From positions 434,001-498,000 of the forward strand of contig CADAOY010000004.1 in assembly GCA_902789665.1 (NCBI GenBank): a stretch of DNA of 64,000 nucleotides, in the 5' to 3' direction. The notes under the pieces are model-generated. The model did no database searches and was not told the DNA's origin. It saw only the letters and a program-made list of their open reading frames with translations. The DNA is from an uncultured Lachnospiraceae bacterium (GTDB taxonomy: Bacteria; Bacillota; Clostridia; Lachnospirales; Lachnospiraceae). Made by a program: the position numbers and the translations under genes. The first letter of the stretch is position 1. Each line of letters begins with the position of its first letter. Below are positions 27,113 to 36,860 of the stretch, one piece after another.

Positions 27113-28108
27113 ATGGCAAACGCGTTTGGAATAGATTTGGGAACATATACAATTAATCTGTATAACAGTTCCAAGAAAAACTTCTTAAAAGAGATTAATA
27201 TGATAGCCATAGAGAATAAGAATACTTTATTCGCCTATGGCGATTCTGCGTATGAGATGTATGAGAAGGCTCCGGATAATATTAAGATTTCTTTTCCGCT
27301 TAATTCCGGTGTTATTGCTGATATTAACAATATGAAAGTGCTTTTAAAGCATTTTGTTAATGATATTTCAGATGGTAATTACAAGGGTTCGGATTTCTTT
27401 ATTTGCACGCCTACAGACTTAACTGATGTAGAAAGAAGAGCATTCTTTGATCTCATTAAGGAAGCTGATCTTAAGGCAAGAAGAATATATACAATTGAGA
27501 AGGCTATTGCATGCGGCGTAGGAATGGGCGTTGATGTAAGAAGTTCCGAAGGCGTAATGGTAGTTGATATTGGTTATAATACCACAGAGATTTCTGTACT
27601 TTCCTTAGGTGGTATTGTGCTTAGCAAACTTATTAAGACAGGTGGTCTTGAATTTGATAATTCAATCAAGAATATGATCAGAAAGGATTATAATCTTCAT
27701 ATTGGTGCTAAAACAGCTGAAAATGTTAAGATTTCACTTAATGAAATCATGAAGAATAATACAAATTATCTTTGCTACGGAAGAGATGTTGTTAATGGTC
27801 TTCCTGTGGAAAGAGAAATTTCTTCCAAGGCTATTCTTGCAGCCATAAAGCCTGATATTGATACAATCGTTGATAATGTTAAGAATATATTAGAGCGTAC
27901 TCCACCGGAACTTGCAGCAGATATTTACAGAAATGGTCTGTTTTTGGCAGGTGGTGCTTCTTTGGTTTATGACCTTCCGGTTAATCTTGCCAATGGTACC
28001 GGTCTTAAGGTTAATGCCTATGAGAATGCTCAGGATATTGTAATCAAAGGTCTTAGGGATGTTATTAATAATCCTAAGAAATACAGACAGGTTATACATG
28101 TTTTTTAA
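27113..28108 (+). CDS. mreB: rod-shape-determining actin homologue MreB
   Basis: A 331-residue bacterial actin. The phosphate-1 loop is GIDLGTYTINLY near the N-terminus. Phosphate-2 is VVDIGYNTTEISVLSLGG in the middle, and the adenosine motif is LFLAGGASLVYDLP near the C-terminus. MreB forms filaments under the membrane that direct lateral wall synthesis by PBP2-RodA. mreC, mreD, PBP2 and rodA follow on the same strand with 6-9-base gaps or overlaps, a complete elongasome operon. Several positions differ from canonical MreB, so it could be an Mbl/MreBH-type paralogue. Confidence 0.9.
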   Translation: MANAFGIDLGTYTINLYNSSKKNFLKEINMIAIENKNTLFAYGDSAYEMYEKAPDNIKISFPLNSGVIADINNMKVLLKHFVNDISDGNYKGSDFFICTPTDLTDVERRAFFDLIKEADLKARRIYTIEKAIACGVGMGVDVRSSEGVMVVDIGYNTTEISVLSLGGIVLSKLIKTGGLEFDNSIKNMIRKDYNLHIGAKTAENVKISLNEIMKNNTNYLCYGRDVVNGLPVEREISSKAILAAIKPDIDTIVDNVKNILERTPPELAADIYRNGLFLAGGASLVYDLPVNLANGTGLKVNAYENAQDIVIKGLRDVINNPKKYRQVIHVF

Positions 28109-28117
28109 AGGTATCAG

Positions 28118-28984
28118 ATGAGTCCGATAGTTAAAAAATCAAAAGAAAAATTTAGTCTTCCTTCAAGATATTATTTACTTATATTTTCCATTATCTGTAT
28201 TCTTTTAATGCTGCTTACATTTTTTACGGATTTTCATTTAAGTGGTGCCAATGTAGTTGTAGGTTATACCATAGTTCCATGTCAAAAAGGTATATCTGCA
28301 GTCGGTACTTTTTTCTATGATAAGAAGGAACTGCTTAAGGAAATTAAAGCATTATCGGCAGAGAATGAAGAATTAAAAAAAGAAATAGATGCTCTTACTT
28401 TGGAAAATGCCAAATATCAGCAGGATATGTTTGAACTGGCTTCCTTAAGAGATTTATATAATATGAATCAGGGCTATACCGAATATGAGATGACCGGAGC
28501 CAAGGTTATCAGTTCAAGTGACAGTAACTGGTTTAATACTTTTATTATCGATAAGGGAAGTAATGACGGAATTACAACAGACATGAATGTTTTATCCGGA
28601 AGTGGTCTTGTTGGCAGGGTTACGGACGTAGGTCCTAACTGGTCAAGAGTACTTACAATAGTTGATGATAATTCCAATGTTTCATGTACTGTACTTAGTT
28701 CATCCGATAATCTTATTGTATCTGGTGATGTATTAAAACTTGAAAATGGATATATAACTTTTTCAAATCTTATAGATGATGATAATGATGTGGCAGTAGG
28801 AGATAAGGTTGTAACTTCGAATATAAGCGATAAATTTATGCCGGGAATTCCGGTTGGATATATTTCTTATATTGAGACTGATTCCAATAACCTAACCAAG
28901 TCAGGCTATATTACACCAAGCGTTGATTTTCGCCATATTAATGATGTACTGATTATACTTAAAACCAAGGATATTACTGAATAA
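28118..28984 (+). CDS. mreC: rod-shape-determining protein MreC
   Basis: A 288-residue bitopic membrane protein: a cytoplasmic Lys/Ser-rich N-terminus, one transmembrane helix at about residues 20-38, a coiled-coil segment rich in Glu/Leu/Lys (ALSAENEELKKEIDALTLEN), and the two-lobed beta-barrel domain with GSNDGITTDMNVLSGSGLVG and GDKVVTSNISDKFMPGIPVG. MreC links MreB with PBP2 and stimulates it. The gene starts 9 bases after mreB. Confidence 0.94.
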   Translation: MSPIVKKSKEKFSLPSRYYLLIFSIICILLMLLTFFTDFHLSGANVVVGYTIVPCQKGISAVGTFFYDKKELLKEIKALSAENEELKKEIDALTLENAKYQQDMFELASLRDLYNMNQGYTEYEMTGAKVISSSDSNWFNTFIIDKGSNDGITTDMNVLSGSGLVGRVTDVGPNWSRVLTIVDDNSNVSCTVLSSSDNLIVSGDVLKLENGYITFSNLIDDDNDVAVGDKVVTSNISDKFMPGIPVGYISYIETDSNNLTKSGYITPSVDFRHINDVLIILKTKDITE

Positions 28985-28990
28985 ATATAG

Positions 28991-29509
28991 ATGAAGAGAA
29001 TAATAATCAATGCAATATTAATACTTATATGTTTTGTTTTGCAGACAACATTTTTTTCCATGTTCTCAAGAACGGGAATAGTGCCAAATATCTGTATTAT
29101 TCTTATTGCAACCACTGGTTTTATGTATGGTAAAACAGAAGGTCTTTTTGTAGGTTTTATATGCGGCCTTTTGTTTGATATTTTCTCTTTTAATGTCATA
29201 GGATTCAATGCTTTGTTATTGATGATAATAGGTTATCTGAACGGGTATTTTGTAAATACATTTTATTCGGAAGATGTTAAATTACCACTGCTTTTGATTT
29301 CATTAAGTGATCTTTTATATTCTTTCGTTTATTATGTATTTTTGTTTTTGTTGAGCAATAAACTGGAATTCGGCAATTATTTCTTCACAATTATCATGCC
29401 GGAATTCTTTTATACCATACTGATTTCGATTCTGTTTTATCCGCTGTTTTTGTGGATACTCATAAAGCAGAACAAGAAAGAAAGACAAGCTGATGTTACA
29501 GGAATTTAG
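28991..29509 (+). CDS. mreD: rod-shape-determining protein MreD
   Basis: A 172-residue, very hydrophobic protein with five to six predicted membrane helices. It carries the MreD-like segment TGFMYGKTEGLFVGFICGLLFDIF. It completes the MreBCD set and probably helps localise MreC/PBP2. Its 3' end overlaps the PBP2 start by 17 bases, suggesting translational coupling. Confidence 0.9.
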   Translation: MKRIIINAILILICFVLQTTFFSMFSRTGIVPNICIILIATTGFMYGKTEGLFVGFICGLLFDIFSFNVIGFNALLLMIIGYLNGYFVNTFYSEDVKLPLLLISLSDLLYSFVYYVFLFLLSNKLEFGNYFFTIIMPEFFYTILISILFYPLFLWILIKQNKKERQADVTGI

Positions 29510-32363
29510 GGACAATTTACTTAAAATAATCAAATCAAGACTGTTTGTATTAATGGTTTTGTTTATTGTGGCAACCTGTTTGATTTTATACAGGCTTTTT
29601 GACTTGCAGATTGTTCACGGCGAGGAATATCTGGAGAACTATCAGCTCAAAATCGTCAGAGAACGTAATATAAGTTCCACAAGAGGAAATATCTATGACA
29701 GAAACGGATATCTTCTTGCATATAATGAACTGGCATACAGTGTAACTCTGGAAGATGTTTATGATGATTCTTCAAATAAAAATGCCGAGTTTAACGAGAC
29801 AATCGTAAAGTTAATCGAACTTATTGAGAAAAATGGCGATGAAATAGTATCTGATTTTCCTATCTACGTTAATGAAGATGATGAATACTGTTTCAGTTTG
29901 AGCGATACCCAGCTTTTGAGATTTTTAGCTGACATATATGGCAGAAAATATACAGACGATCTGAAATTTGAAGAAAGAACTGCAACTCCGGATGATGTGG
30001 TTGAATATCTGTGCCAGAGAAAGGTTTATGGCATCGGATATTATGAAGTTCCTGGTGATAAATCCACATTTGTTCCGGGCGGCGGCTATACCAAAGAGCA
30101 GATTATCAAGATAATCAACATGCGTTATGCCGTAGCGGTTAACAGTTATAAAAAGTACATTTATACAATTGTTGCCAAGGATATTTCTGATGAAACCATG
30201 ATAGTTATCCTTGAAAACATGGATACTTTAAGAGGTGTAAATGTTATTAAGGATACTGTAAGAAGATATAACGACGGCGTGTATTTTTCCCAGATTATTG
30301 GATATACCGGAAAAATTTCCCAGGAAGAATATGATACATATTCAGCAAATAATGATAATTATTCATTAAGTGATTATGTGGGTAAAACCGGCATTGAATA
30401 TTCGATGGAAGAGTATCTGCAGGGTATTAAGGGCTCTGAAACCATTTACGTAGATAATATGGGTAAAATCCTCGAGTCCACCAACTACGTCGAACCGGTA
30501 GCCGGTAAAGATATTTATCTTACGATTGATAAAGATCTTCAGATTGCGGTATATAACATCCTTGAGCAGAAGATTGCGGGTATTCTGGTTAATAAAATCA
30601 GAAACGTAAAGGAATATGTTCCTTCTGAACATGCATCTTCAAGTGATATTATTATTCCGATTGATGACGTTTATTTTGCATTATTTGATAATAATGTTAT
30701 TGATGTTTCAAGATTTGAACAGTCCTATGCTTCGGATACAGAGGCAAAAGTGTTGGATGCCTTTAATGCAAGTAAGGAAGAGGTGCTTTCGGAACTTCGT
30801 ACTGAACTTCTTACAACAGGCACCCCTTATAATGAATTACCTAAAGAATATCAGAATTATGAAAGTTACATTGTCACAATGCTTAAGAGTGACAATAATG
30901 GTATTTTAAATAAGTCCGTAATTAATACGGAAGATCCGATTTATGTGGCATGGACAATTGATGAGAATATCTCATTAAAAGAGTTCCTGACTTATGCGAT
31001 ATCACAGAACTGGATTGACACTTCAAAACTTGATTTAAATCAGAAATATTCAGATTCTGAAGAAATCTATAATGTGCTGGTTGATGTTATTATTGATAAA
31101 TTAGATGGTAACCGCGAGTTTGGTAAGAAGATTTACAAATATATGATCAGGGATAACAAAATCACCGGCAAGGATGTCTGCATTATTCTCTGGGAACAGG
31201 ATATCATCAATGTTGATGAGGACAGAATAGTAGCACTTAAGAGTGGCACAGTTACAAGCTATGATTTTATGCTTAAGTGTATTTCAAATCTTGAGATTAC
31301 GCCTGCAATGCTTGCATTAGAGCCTTGTTCAGGTTCATGTGTAATTGTTGATGTCAATACGGGTGATGTTTTAGCCTGCGTTTCATATCCAAGTTATAAC
31401 AATGATAAACTTGCCAATTCATCCACATCGGCATATCTTGTTAAACTTAATCAGGATAAGTCCAATCCGCTTTGGAATTATGCAACACAGTACCGAAGTG
31501 CACCGGGTTCTACATTTAAAATGGTTTCATCCATCTGTGGTGTGGAAAATGGAGTAATAGATTTAAATTCTACTATTGAATGTACCGGTACTTTTGACAA
31601 ACTGACAGGTACGGTTCACCACTGCTGGATATATCCGGGAAGACATGGAAACCTTAATCTTACGGAAGGTATTGCCAATTCGTGTAACTGTTTCTTCTAC
31701 GAAGTCGGTTACAGATTATCACAGGATGAAGATGGTTATAATGCCAACGTCGGTATTGACAAAATCGCCGAAACCGCCAGAATGTTTGGTCTTGGGGACA
31801 AGAGCGGAATGGAGATAAATGAAGTTGAGCCGATGATTTCGGATGAGTTCCCGGTACCTTCTGCAATTGGTCAGGGTAATCATGCTTTTACCACTGCTGG
31901 ACTTGCGAGATATGTTACGGCAGTTGCCAATAAGGGAACAGTTTATGACCTTACTTTGGTAGATAAAATATATAATTCAAATGGTAATTTATATCTTGAT
32001 AATAATGCAGATGTATATAATACCATAACTCTTGATCCATCAGTATGGAATGCAGTTCATCAGGGTATGAGAGAAGTGGTTCAGAATAAAGTTTATTATG
32101 ATATCGGAGTGGAAGTGGCAGGTAAAACAGGTACTGCTCAGGAAAGTACATCAAAACCTAACCATGGTCTGTTTGTTGGCTTCGCTCCATATCAGAGTCC
32201 TGAGATTGCATTCTCAATCAAAATCATGAATGGTTATTCATCGGATTATGCAGCTCAGGTGGGCAAGGATATTGCAGTTTATTACTTTGACCTTGCTGAC
32301 AAGGAAGAGATTATTACAGGTACTGCTGATGAACCTCTTAATGTTACAACAGGTGGTGACTAA
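29493..32363 (+). CDS. mrdA: penicillin-binding protein 2 (class B transpeptidase) with a large insertion
   Basis: A 956-residue elongasome transpeptidase. The order is: N-terminal membrane helix (about 18-35), dimerisation/pedestal domain with SSTRGNIYDRNGYLLAYNE and VGKTGIEYSMEEYLQGIKG, then the transpeptidase domain. The active serine is in STFK (Ser673), the SxN motif is SCN, and KTGTAQ lies near residue 877. Typical PBP2 proteins are 600-700 residues. Here about 235 extra acidic, helical residues (roughly 370-605) split the start of the transpeptidase domain (LTIDKDLQ) from GSCVIVDVNTGDVLACVSYP. It cross-links peptidoglycan outside the membrane with RodA, whose ATG overlaps this stop. 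Confidence 0.94.
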   Translation: MLQEFRDNLLKIIKSRLFVLMVLFIVATCLILYRLFDLQIVHGEEYLENYQLKIVRERNISSTRGNIYDRNGYLLAYNELAYSVTLEDVYDDSSNKNAEFNETIVKLIELIEKNGDEIVSDFPIYVNEDDEYCFSLSDTQLLRFLADIYGRKYTDDLKFEERTATPDDVVEYLCQRKVYGIGYYEVPGDKSTFVPGGGYTKEQIIKIINMRYAVAVNSYKKYIYTIVAKDISDETMIVILENMDTLRGVNVIKDTVRRYNDGVYFSQIIGYTGKISQEEYDTYSANNDNYSLSDYVGKTGIEYSMEEYLQGIKGSETIYVDNMGKILESTNYVEPVAGKDIYLTIDKDLQIAVYNILEQKIAGILVNKIRNVKEYVPSEHASSSDIIIPIDDVYFALFDNNVIDVSRFEQSYASDTEAKVLDAFNASKEEVLSELRTELLTTGTPYNELPKEYQNYESYIVTMLKSDNNGILNKSVINTEDPIYVAWTIDENISLKEFLTYAISQNWIDTSKLDLNQKYSDSEEIYNVLVDVIIDKLDGNREFGKKIYKYMIRDNKITGKDVCIILWEQDIINVDEDRIVALKSGTVTSYDFMLKCISNLEITPAMLALEPCSGSCVIVDVNTGDVLACVSYPSYNNDKLANSSTSAYLVKLNQDKSNPLWNYATQYRSAPGSTFKMVSSICGVENGVIDLNSTIECTGTFDKLTGTVHHCWIYPGRHGNLNLTEGIANSCNCFFYEVGYRLSQDEDGYNANVGIDKIAETARMFGLGDKSGMEINEVEPMISDEFPVPSAIGQGNHAFTTAGLARYVTAVANKGTVYDLTLVDKIYNSNGNLYLDNNADVYNTITLDPSVWNAVHQGMREVVQNKVYYDIGVEVAGKTGTAQESTSKPNHGLFVGFAPYQSPEIAFSIKIMNGYSSDYAAQVGKDIAVYYFDLADKEEIITGTADEPLNVTTGGD

Positions 32364-33496
32364 TGTTTAGTTATATTAAGAAATGTAAAATTAAAGACTA
32401 TGATTTTGTGCTTATATTTCTGCTTATGGCTATTACCATAATTGGAATACTAAGTCTCGGAAGTGTTGATCAGGCTGACCAGACCAAGCAGATCTACGGA
32501 TTTGTTGCCGGAATGGTGGTTATGGTTGTGATTTCCCTTATGGATTATACATTTGTGCTTAAATTCTGGTATCTGATATATGCCTTAAATATTGTGCTTC
32601 TTGCACTGGTTAATTTTATGGGTGAGGAAACCTTTGGTGCGCAGAGGTGGATTACCATTGCGGGAATAAGATTTCAGCCTTCTGAATCGGCAAAAATTTT
32701 ATTGATATTGTTTTTTGCACAGTTTATAATGTTTTTTAAGGAGCGAATTAATAAGTTTTATGTGGTCGTTCTTGCTGTAATGCTTATAGGACTGCCGCTT
32801 TTACTTATTATTAAACAGCCTGATCTGTCTACGACCATTGTTATATTTTTAATCTTTTTGACAATGCTTTTTGTAGGCAATATCTCGTATAAATATGTCT
32901 TATCCTTCCTGGGGATAAGTGTTCCTTCTTTTATAATTGTTTTTGCCATGATTCTAAATGGTCATCCTTTTATAATGAATTTTATAAAAGAGTACCAGAG
33001 AACACGTATCTTAGCCTGGCTTCATCCGGAAGATTATGCAACGGAAGAAGCATATCAGCAGCTTAATTCGATTATGGCTATAGGCTCTGGAATGTTAACC
33101 GGTAAAGGACTTAACAATAACGTTGTTAATTCGGTTAAGAACGGTAATTTCATTTCGCAGCCGCAGACAGACTTTATCTATACGATTGTAGGAGAGGAGC
33201 TTGGCTTTATTGGTGCATCGGCGGTGATTTTGCTGCTTTTATGCATATGCTTAAGATGCATTTATATAGCTTATAAAGCCAAAGATATTCAGGGTAAGGT
33301 TATTGCTTCGGGAATGGCAGCTTTAATAGGTTTCCAGAGTCTTATTAACATATCAGTTAATGTTGGACTTCTTCCTAATACCGGGTTGCCGCTTCCTTTC
33401 GTAAGTTATGGCCTGACCTCACTACTTAGCCTATATGCCGGAATGGGGTTCGTGCTAAATGTAGGCTTACAGAGACCTAAAAAATACGCAAATTAG
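32363..33496 (+). CDS. rodA: SEDS peptidoglycan glycosyltransferase RodA
   Basis: A 377-residue polytopic protein with about ten membrane helices. SEDS signatures include GAQRWITIAGIRFQPSESAK, the extracellular loop RILAWLHPEDYATEEAYQQ, QPQTDFIYTIVGEELGFIG, and GLLPNTGLPLPFVSYGLTS near the C-terminus. RodA polymerises glycan strands from lipid II and forms a complex with PBP2, encoded directly upstream with an overlapping stop/start (TAATG). Length is normal. Confidence 0.95.
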   Translation: MFSYIKKCKIKDYDFVLIFLLMAITIIGILSLGSVDQADQTKQIYGFVAGMVVMVVISLMDYTFVLKFWYLIYALNIVLLALVNFMGEETFGAQRWITIAGIRFQPSESAKILLILFFAQFIMFFKERINKFYVVVLAVMLIGLPLLLIIKQPDLSTTIVIFLIFLTMLFVGNISYKYVLSFLGISVPSFIIVFAMILNGHPFIMNFIKEYQRTRILAWLHPEDYATEEAYQQLNSIMAIGSGMLTGKGLNNNVVNSVKNGNFISQPQTDFIYTIVGEELGFIGASAVILLLLCICLRCIYIAYKAKDIQGKVIASGMAALIGFQSLINISVNVGLLPNTGLPLPFVSYGLTSLLSLYAGMGFVLNVGLQRPKKYAN

Positions 33497-33508
33497 GGGT
33501 AGCAAAAA

Positions 33509-33904
33509 ATGAACATTGCACTTATTGCACATGATGCAAAGAAAAAACTGATGCAGAATTTCTGTATAGCATATAGGGGTATACTATGCAAGAATGAACT
33601 GTATGCCACAGGTACAACGGGAAGACTGGTAGAAGAAGCTACCAATCTTACTGTTCATAAATCTCTGGCAGGGCATCTTGGTGGGGAACAGCAGATTGGT
33701 TCTCAGATAGAACAAAATCAGATTGATTTGGTTATATTTTTAAGAGACCCTCTTACACAAAAAATGCATGAGCCTGATGTTAATAATGTTGTGAGATTAT
33801 GTGATATTCATAATATTCCGCTTGCAACCAATTTAGCATCTGCTGAGCTTATGATAAAATCTTTGGACAGAGGAGATTTGGAGTGGCGTGAAGCGTACAA
33901 GTAA
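33509..33904 (+). CDS. mgsA: methylglyoxal synthase-like protein with Glu in place of the catalytic Asp
   Basis: A 131-residue MGS-fold protein. Expected binding elements are present: AHDAKK near the N-terminus, ATGTTG for phosphate, [14 protein letters not shown] with the Asp/His/Asp set, and ATNLASAE. The family normally has GPLGGDQQ(I/V)G, in which the Asp (Asp71 in E. coli) is the catalytic base. Here the motif is [10 protein letters not shown], with Glu at residue 60. Activity may be reduced or changed. MGS turns dihydroxyacetone phosphate into methylglyoxal. Placement after rodA in an envelope operon is common in this group and might mean a wall-linked role (inference). The 3' end overlaps the next gene by 17 bases. 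Confidence 0.8.
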   Translation: MNIALIAHDAKKKLMQNFCIAYRGILCKNELYATGTTGRLVEEATNLTVHKSLAGHLGGEQQIGSQIEQNQIDLVIFLRDPLTQKMHEPDVNNVVRLCDIHNIPLATNLASAELMIKSLDRGDLEWREAYK

Positions 33905-34871
33905 GATATTATCAATTGCTTTATGTTTAAGTATTATTAGTTCATTATTGGCGGCTTGTTCAGGTTCTTCATATGACATGCCATATGAAAGAAATATGCC
34001 TACAGCAGCATATAATATGAATAGCAGTTTAACATCGGATGGCACAATCAAACCATTTGCCTATTCATTATGTATTGATGACAATACATTATATGTAAGT
34101 TCTGAAGGCTTTGAAACAAGTCACGCTTATGGTCTTTTTGATCTTAATAATAAATCCGTTTTAACAGGCGAAAATATGTATGAGGAACTTCCACCGGCAT
34201 CACTTACCAAGGTATTAACTGCTTTGGTAGCGCTTAAGTATGGCGATTTAAGTTCCATGGTGACAATCTCTGACAGGTGCAAAATCACCGAGCCCGGAGC
34301 TCAGCTCTATGGCTTTAAAACCGGTGATACAATTTCCTTGGAGCAGGCGCTCAATGTGCTTTTACTTTATTCAGCCAATGATGTTGCAGTAGCAATAGCT
34401 GAATCAATTGGAGGTGATTATGATACCTTCATTCAGATGATGAATGATGAGGCAAAGGCTCTTGGATGTACACATTCTCATTTTGTGAATCCTCATGGAC
34501 TTACAGCAGAAGACCACTATACCTGTTGTTATGATTTATATCTTATTTTCAATCAGGTTATTAAATATGATGCTTTCAGGGAAATAATTGCCAAGACCAA
34601 TTATTCATCAGATTATATTGATGCTGCAGGCAATACTCAGACTATTACAGTTAACAGTACCAACAGATTTGTTAATGGCAGTACAGGTATGCCGGATGGC
34701 ATTACTGTAGTAGGTGGAAAGACCGGTACAACAGCGGCTGCAGGCAACTGTTTAATTCTTTATGCAAAGGATGAACAGGGTAATCCATATATTTCAGTTA
34801 TCCTTAATTCGTCCACCAGAGATGATTTATATAACGATATGACAACTCTTTTGGAATTAAGTTCCAAATAA
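33888..34871 (+). CDS. D-alanyl-D-alanine carboxypeptidase lipoprotein (DacA/PBP5-type)
   Basis: A 327-residue penicillin-binding carboxypeptidase. The N-terminus is a lipoprotein signal ([14 protein letters not shown]-type core) with lipobox LLAAC, so it should be tethered to the outer membrane face. Catalytic motifs are SLTK (Ser105), SAND (SxN) and GGKTGTT (KTG). It trims the terminal D-Ala from peptidoglycan stems, limiting cross-linking. GTG 33888 is the first plausible start and lies inside the mgsA end, with GGAG upstream. A C-terminal amphipathic anchor like that of E. coli PBP5 is absent, which fits lipid anchoring. Confidence 0.92.
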   Translation: MKRTSKILSIALCLSIISSLLAACSGSSYDMPYERNMPTAAYNMNSSLTSDGTIKPFAYSLCIDDNTLYVSSEGFETSHAYGLFDLNNKSVLTGENMYEELPPASLTKVLTALVALKYGDLSSMVTISDRCKITEPGAQLYGFKTGDTISLEQALNVLLLYSANDVAVAIAESIGGDYDTFIQMMNDEAKALGCTHSHFVNPHGLTAEDHYTCCYDLYLIFNQVIKYDAFREIIAKTNYSSDYIDAAGNTQTITVNSTNRFVNGSTGMPDGITVVGGKTGTTAAAGNCLILYAKDEQGNPYISVILNSSTRDDLYNDMTTLLELSSK

Positions 34872-34882
34872 GACTAAAAGTG

Positions 34883-34911
34883 TTGTCTTTTTCGTCAATA
34901 TTTCATATAAT
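34883..34911 (+). promoter_or_regulatory. sigma-A-type promoter upstream of the P-loop protein gene
   Basis: TTGTCT (34883-34888), a 17-base spacer and a perfect TATAAT (34906-34911) precede ATG 34953 by about 40 bases. It lies just after the carboxypeptidase stop and defines a new transcription unit. Confidence 0.75.
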
Positions 34912-34952
34912 ATTAGTAGATTTTCCTATCAAAATATTGGAGGTATATTTTT

Positions 34953-35372
34953 ATGGTTCGTTTTATTACAGGGGGCAACGGCAAAGGCAAATCAAAGGTA
35001 CTTCTGGAGATGGTTAATGCAGAAGTAAAAGAAATACTTGGTAACATTGTATTTCTTGATACAACAACTAAACATATGTATGAATTAAACAATAAGATTC
35101 GTCTTATTAACACATCGGAATATATGCTGAAATCCAGTGATATGTTTGTAGGTTTTATTGCAGGTATTGTTTCACAGGATCATGACTTACAGCAGTTATA
35201 TTTCGATAATTTTTTGACCATTGCTAATTGTACAATTAATGATTTGGGAACAGTTATTCCTTTACTTGATGAACTTAGCAACAAGTTTGGTATTGATATG
35301 GTACTTTCAGTATCTACATCAGATGGTGAACTTCCATCAGAATTTGCAGACAGAGTAATTGAGGCTCTGTAA
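34953..35372 (+). CDS. small P-loop protein of unknown function
   Basis: A 139-residue protein. Its N-terminus is MVRFITGGNGKGKSKVLLEM, where GGNGKGKS is a Walker A sequence. IVFLDTTTKHMYELN follows, but no convincing Walker B motif or partner domain is seen, so nucleotide hydrolysis is uncertain. No membrane segment or signal is present. It has its own promoter and terminator, so it is monocistronic, between the cell-shape operon and the HlyD-yggS-sepF group. I do not recognise a characterised family. Confidence 0.75.
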   Translation: MVRFITGGNGKGKSKVLLEMVNAEVKEILGNIVFLDTTTKHMYELNNKIRLINTSEYMLKSSDMFVGFIAGIVSQDHDLQQLYFDNFLTIANCTINDLGTVIPLLDELSNKFGIDMVLSVSTSDGELPSEFADRVIEAL

Positions 35373-35393
35373 ATTAAGAGAATAATAAGTATA

Positions 35394-35420
35394 AGCCTCG
35401 ATCTTTTCGAGGCTTTTTCT
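35394..35420 (+). terminator. rho-independent terminator after the P-loop gene
   Basis: The stem AGCCTCGA / TCGAGGCT with a short TCTTT-containing loop is followed by TTTTCTTCT. It ends about 15 bases before the next ATG (35436). Confidence 0.85.
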
Positions 35421-35435
35421 TCTGTTAAGGTATAA

Positions 35436-36860
35436 ATGGCTAGAAAAGACACTCAGAAAATTCAGAATATTAAATCTTCCAAGACTTTGGGCGGAGGATT
35501 AAGTTTCGGCGTAGGATTAAGTATTGTAATCTTGGTTATATTCACATTCTATGTCTTTTTTGTGTTCTTTAATTACTTAAGATCCAAGCCTATTGTTGCT
35601 TTCCAGGTAAATGTTGGTTCAATAAGTGAATCCAATATTTATAATGGGCTTGTACTTAGAAATGAAGAGATTGTGAAGGCTGAGAGTGCCGGTAATGTTA
35701 ACTATTATCAAAGAGAAGGAGAGTGGGTTGCAGTAGGTGACCTTATCTATTCTGTTGACGGTAGTGGTAAATTAAGTGAATACCTGGCTGGTGCTAATGC
35801 CGGAGATGTAGAACTTTCTGAACAGGATTTAAATATAGTTAAAAGCGATATATCTCAGTTCCTTAAAGATTATGATAATTCCTTCTTCGACAGTGTATAT
35901 AATTTTAAATATGACCTTGAAGGTACAACGCTTAGAATTAGCAATTTAAATATTCTTGATAATATTGGAACGCTGCAGAGCGGTATCAGTTCTTCAGCTG
36001 TTAATGTTAATTATGCGCCTAAGAGTGGATATATTGTATACAGCACTGACGGATATGAAGATATTAAAGAATCAGACATAAATGAAAGCCTTTTTGATAA
36101 GGATAATTACGAGAAGGTACAGTTTACCAATAACTCTTTGGTTTCCCCTGGGGATGATGTATATAAAAGAATTTCATCTGAAGAGTGGTCAATTATTATA
36201 GAGGTTAAAGATAAGGCCAAGCTGGCTGAGTTTGCTGAGGGCGGGAATTTTGACATTCGTCTTTTGAAGAGTAATGAGAGACTTAAGGGTAAGGCCGAGA
36301 TAATTAATAATGGAGAGGGAGATTTCGTTAAGTTTACCTTTAAATCATCCATGGTAAATTATATTACTGACAGATTCCTTGAACTTGAAGTTGTTAAGGA
36401 GAATGAGACAGGGCTTAAGATTCCGAACAGCGCGATTATTGAGAGAGAACTTTTTGTGGTTCCGGTAGAATACTGCTACAATATTTCAGATACCAGCGGT
36501 ACCTGTGATGTATATGTTGAAAAATATGATGAAGAAGGCAATCAGACCGTTAAAGTCGTGAATGTAAATATCTGTTCACTTGATGAGACTGAGGTTCTGA
36601 TTGAAGATCCTTCACTTGAAATCGGTAATTATCTGATTATGGAGAATTCTGATGCTAAGGCAGTTATATCCAAGACTCAGACCATGATTGGTGTTTATAA
36701 TATTAATAAGGGTTATGCGGAATTTAAGCCAATTACAATCCTTGCGCAGAATGAGGAATATGCGATTGTGCGTTCCAATACGACTTACGGTTTAAGACCT
36801 TATGACAGAATTGCATCAGATGCATCTAATGTTAAGGAGAATGATTTGATTTATGAGTAA
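35436..36860 (+). CDS. HlyD-like membrane-anchored protein upstream of yggS-sepF
   Basis: A 474-residue protein with a basic N-terminus, one membrane helix at about residues 24-48, and a long extracytoplasmic part. The first lipoyl/barrel-sandwich-like half is GLVLRNEEIVKAESAGNVNY, and a mating half with APKSGYIVYSTDGYE follows. A C-terminal barrel (LKIPNSAIIE) resembles membrane-fusion/adaptor (HlyD) proteins. In Clostridia such proteins are often found next to yggS-sepF and probably act with the division or wall machinery rather than with an efflux pump (inference; no transporter gene is adjacent). It overlaps yggS by 8 bases, so translation is coupled. Confidence 0.75.
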   Translation: MARKDTQKIQNIKSSKTLGGGLSFGVGLSIVILVIFTFYVFFVFFNYLRSKPIVAFQVNVGSISESNIYNGLVLRNEEIVKAESAGNVNYYQREGEWVAVGDLIYSVDGSGKLSEYLAGANAGDVELSEQDLNIVKSDISQFLKDYDNSFFDSVYNFKYDLEGTTLRISNLNILDNIGTLQSGISSSAVNVNYAPKSGYIVYSTDGYEDIKESDINESLFDKDNYEKVQFTNNSLVSPGDDVYKRISSEEWSIIIEVKDKAKLAEFAEGGNFDIRLLKSNERLKGKAEIINNGEGDFVKFTFKSSMVNYITDRFLELEVVKENETGLKIPNSAIIERELFVVPVEYCYNISDTSGTCDVYVEKYDEEGNQTVKVVNVNICSLDETEVLIEDPSLEIGNYLIMENSDAKAVISKTQTMIGVYNINKGYAEFKPITILAQNEEYAIVRSNTTYGLRPYDRIASDASNVKENDLIYE

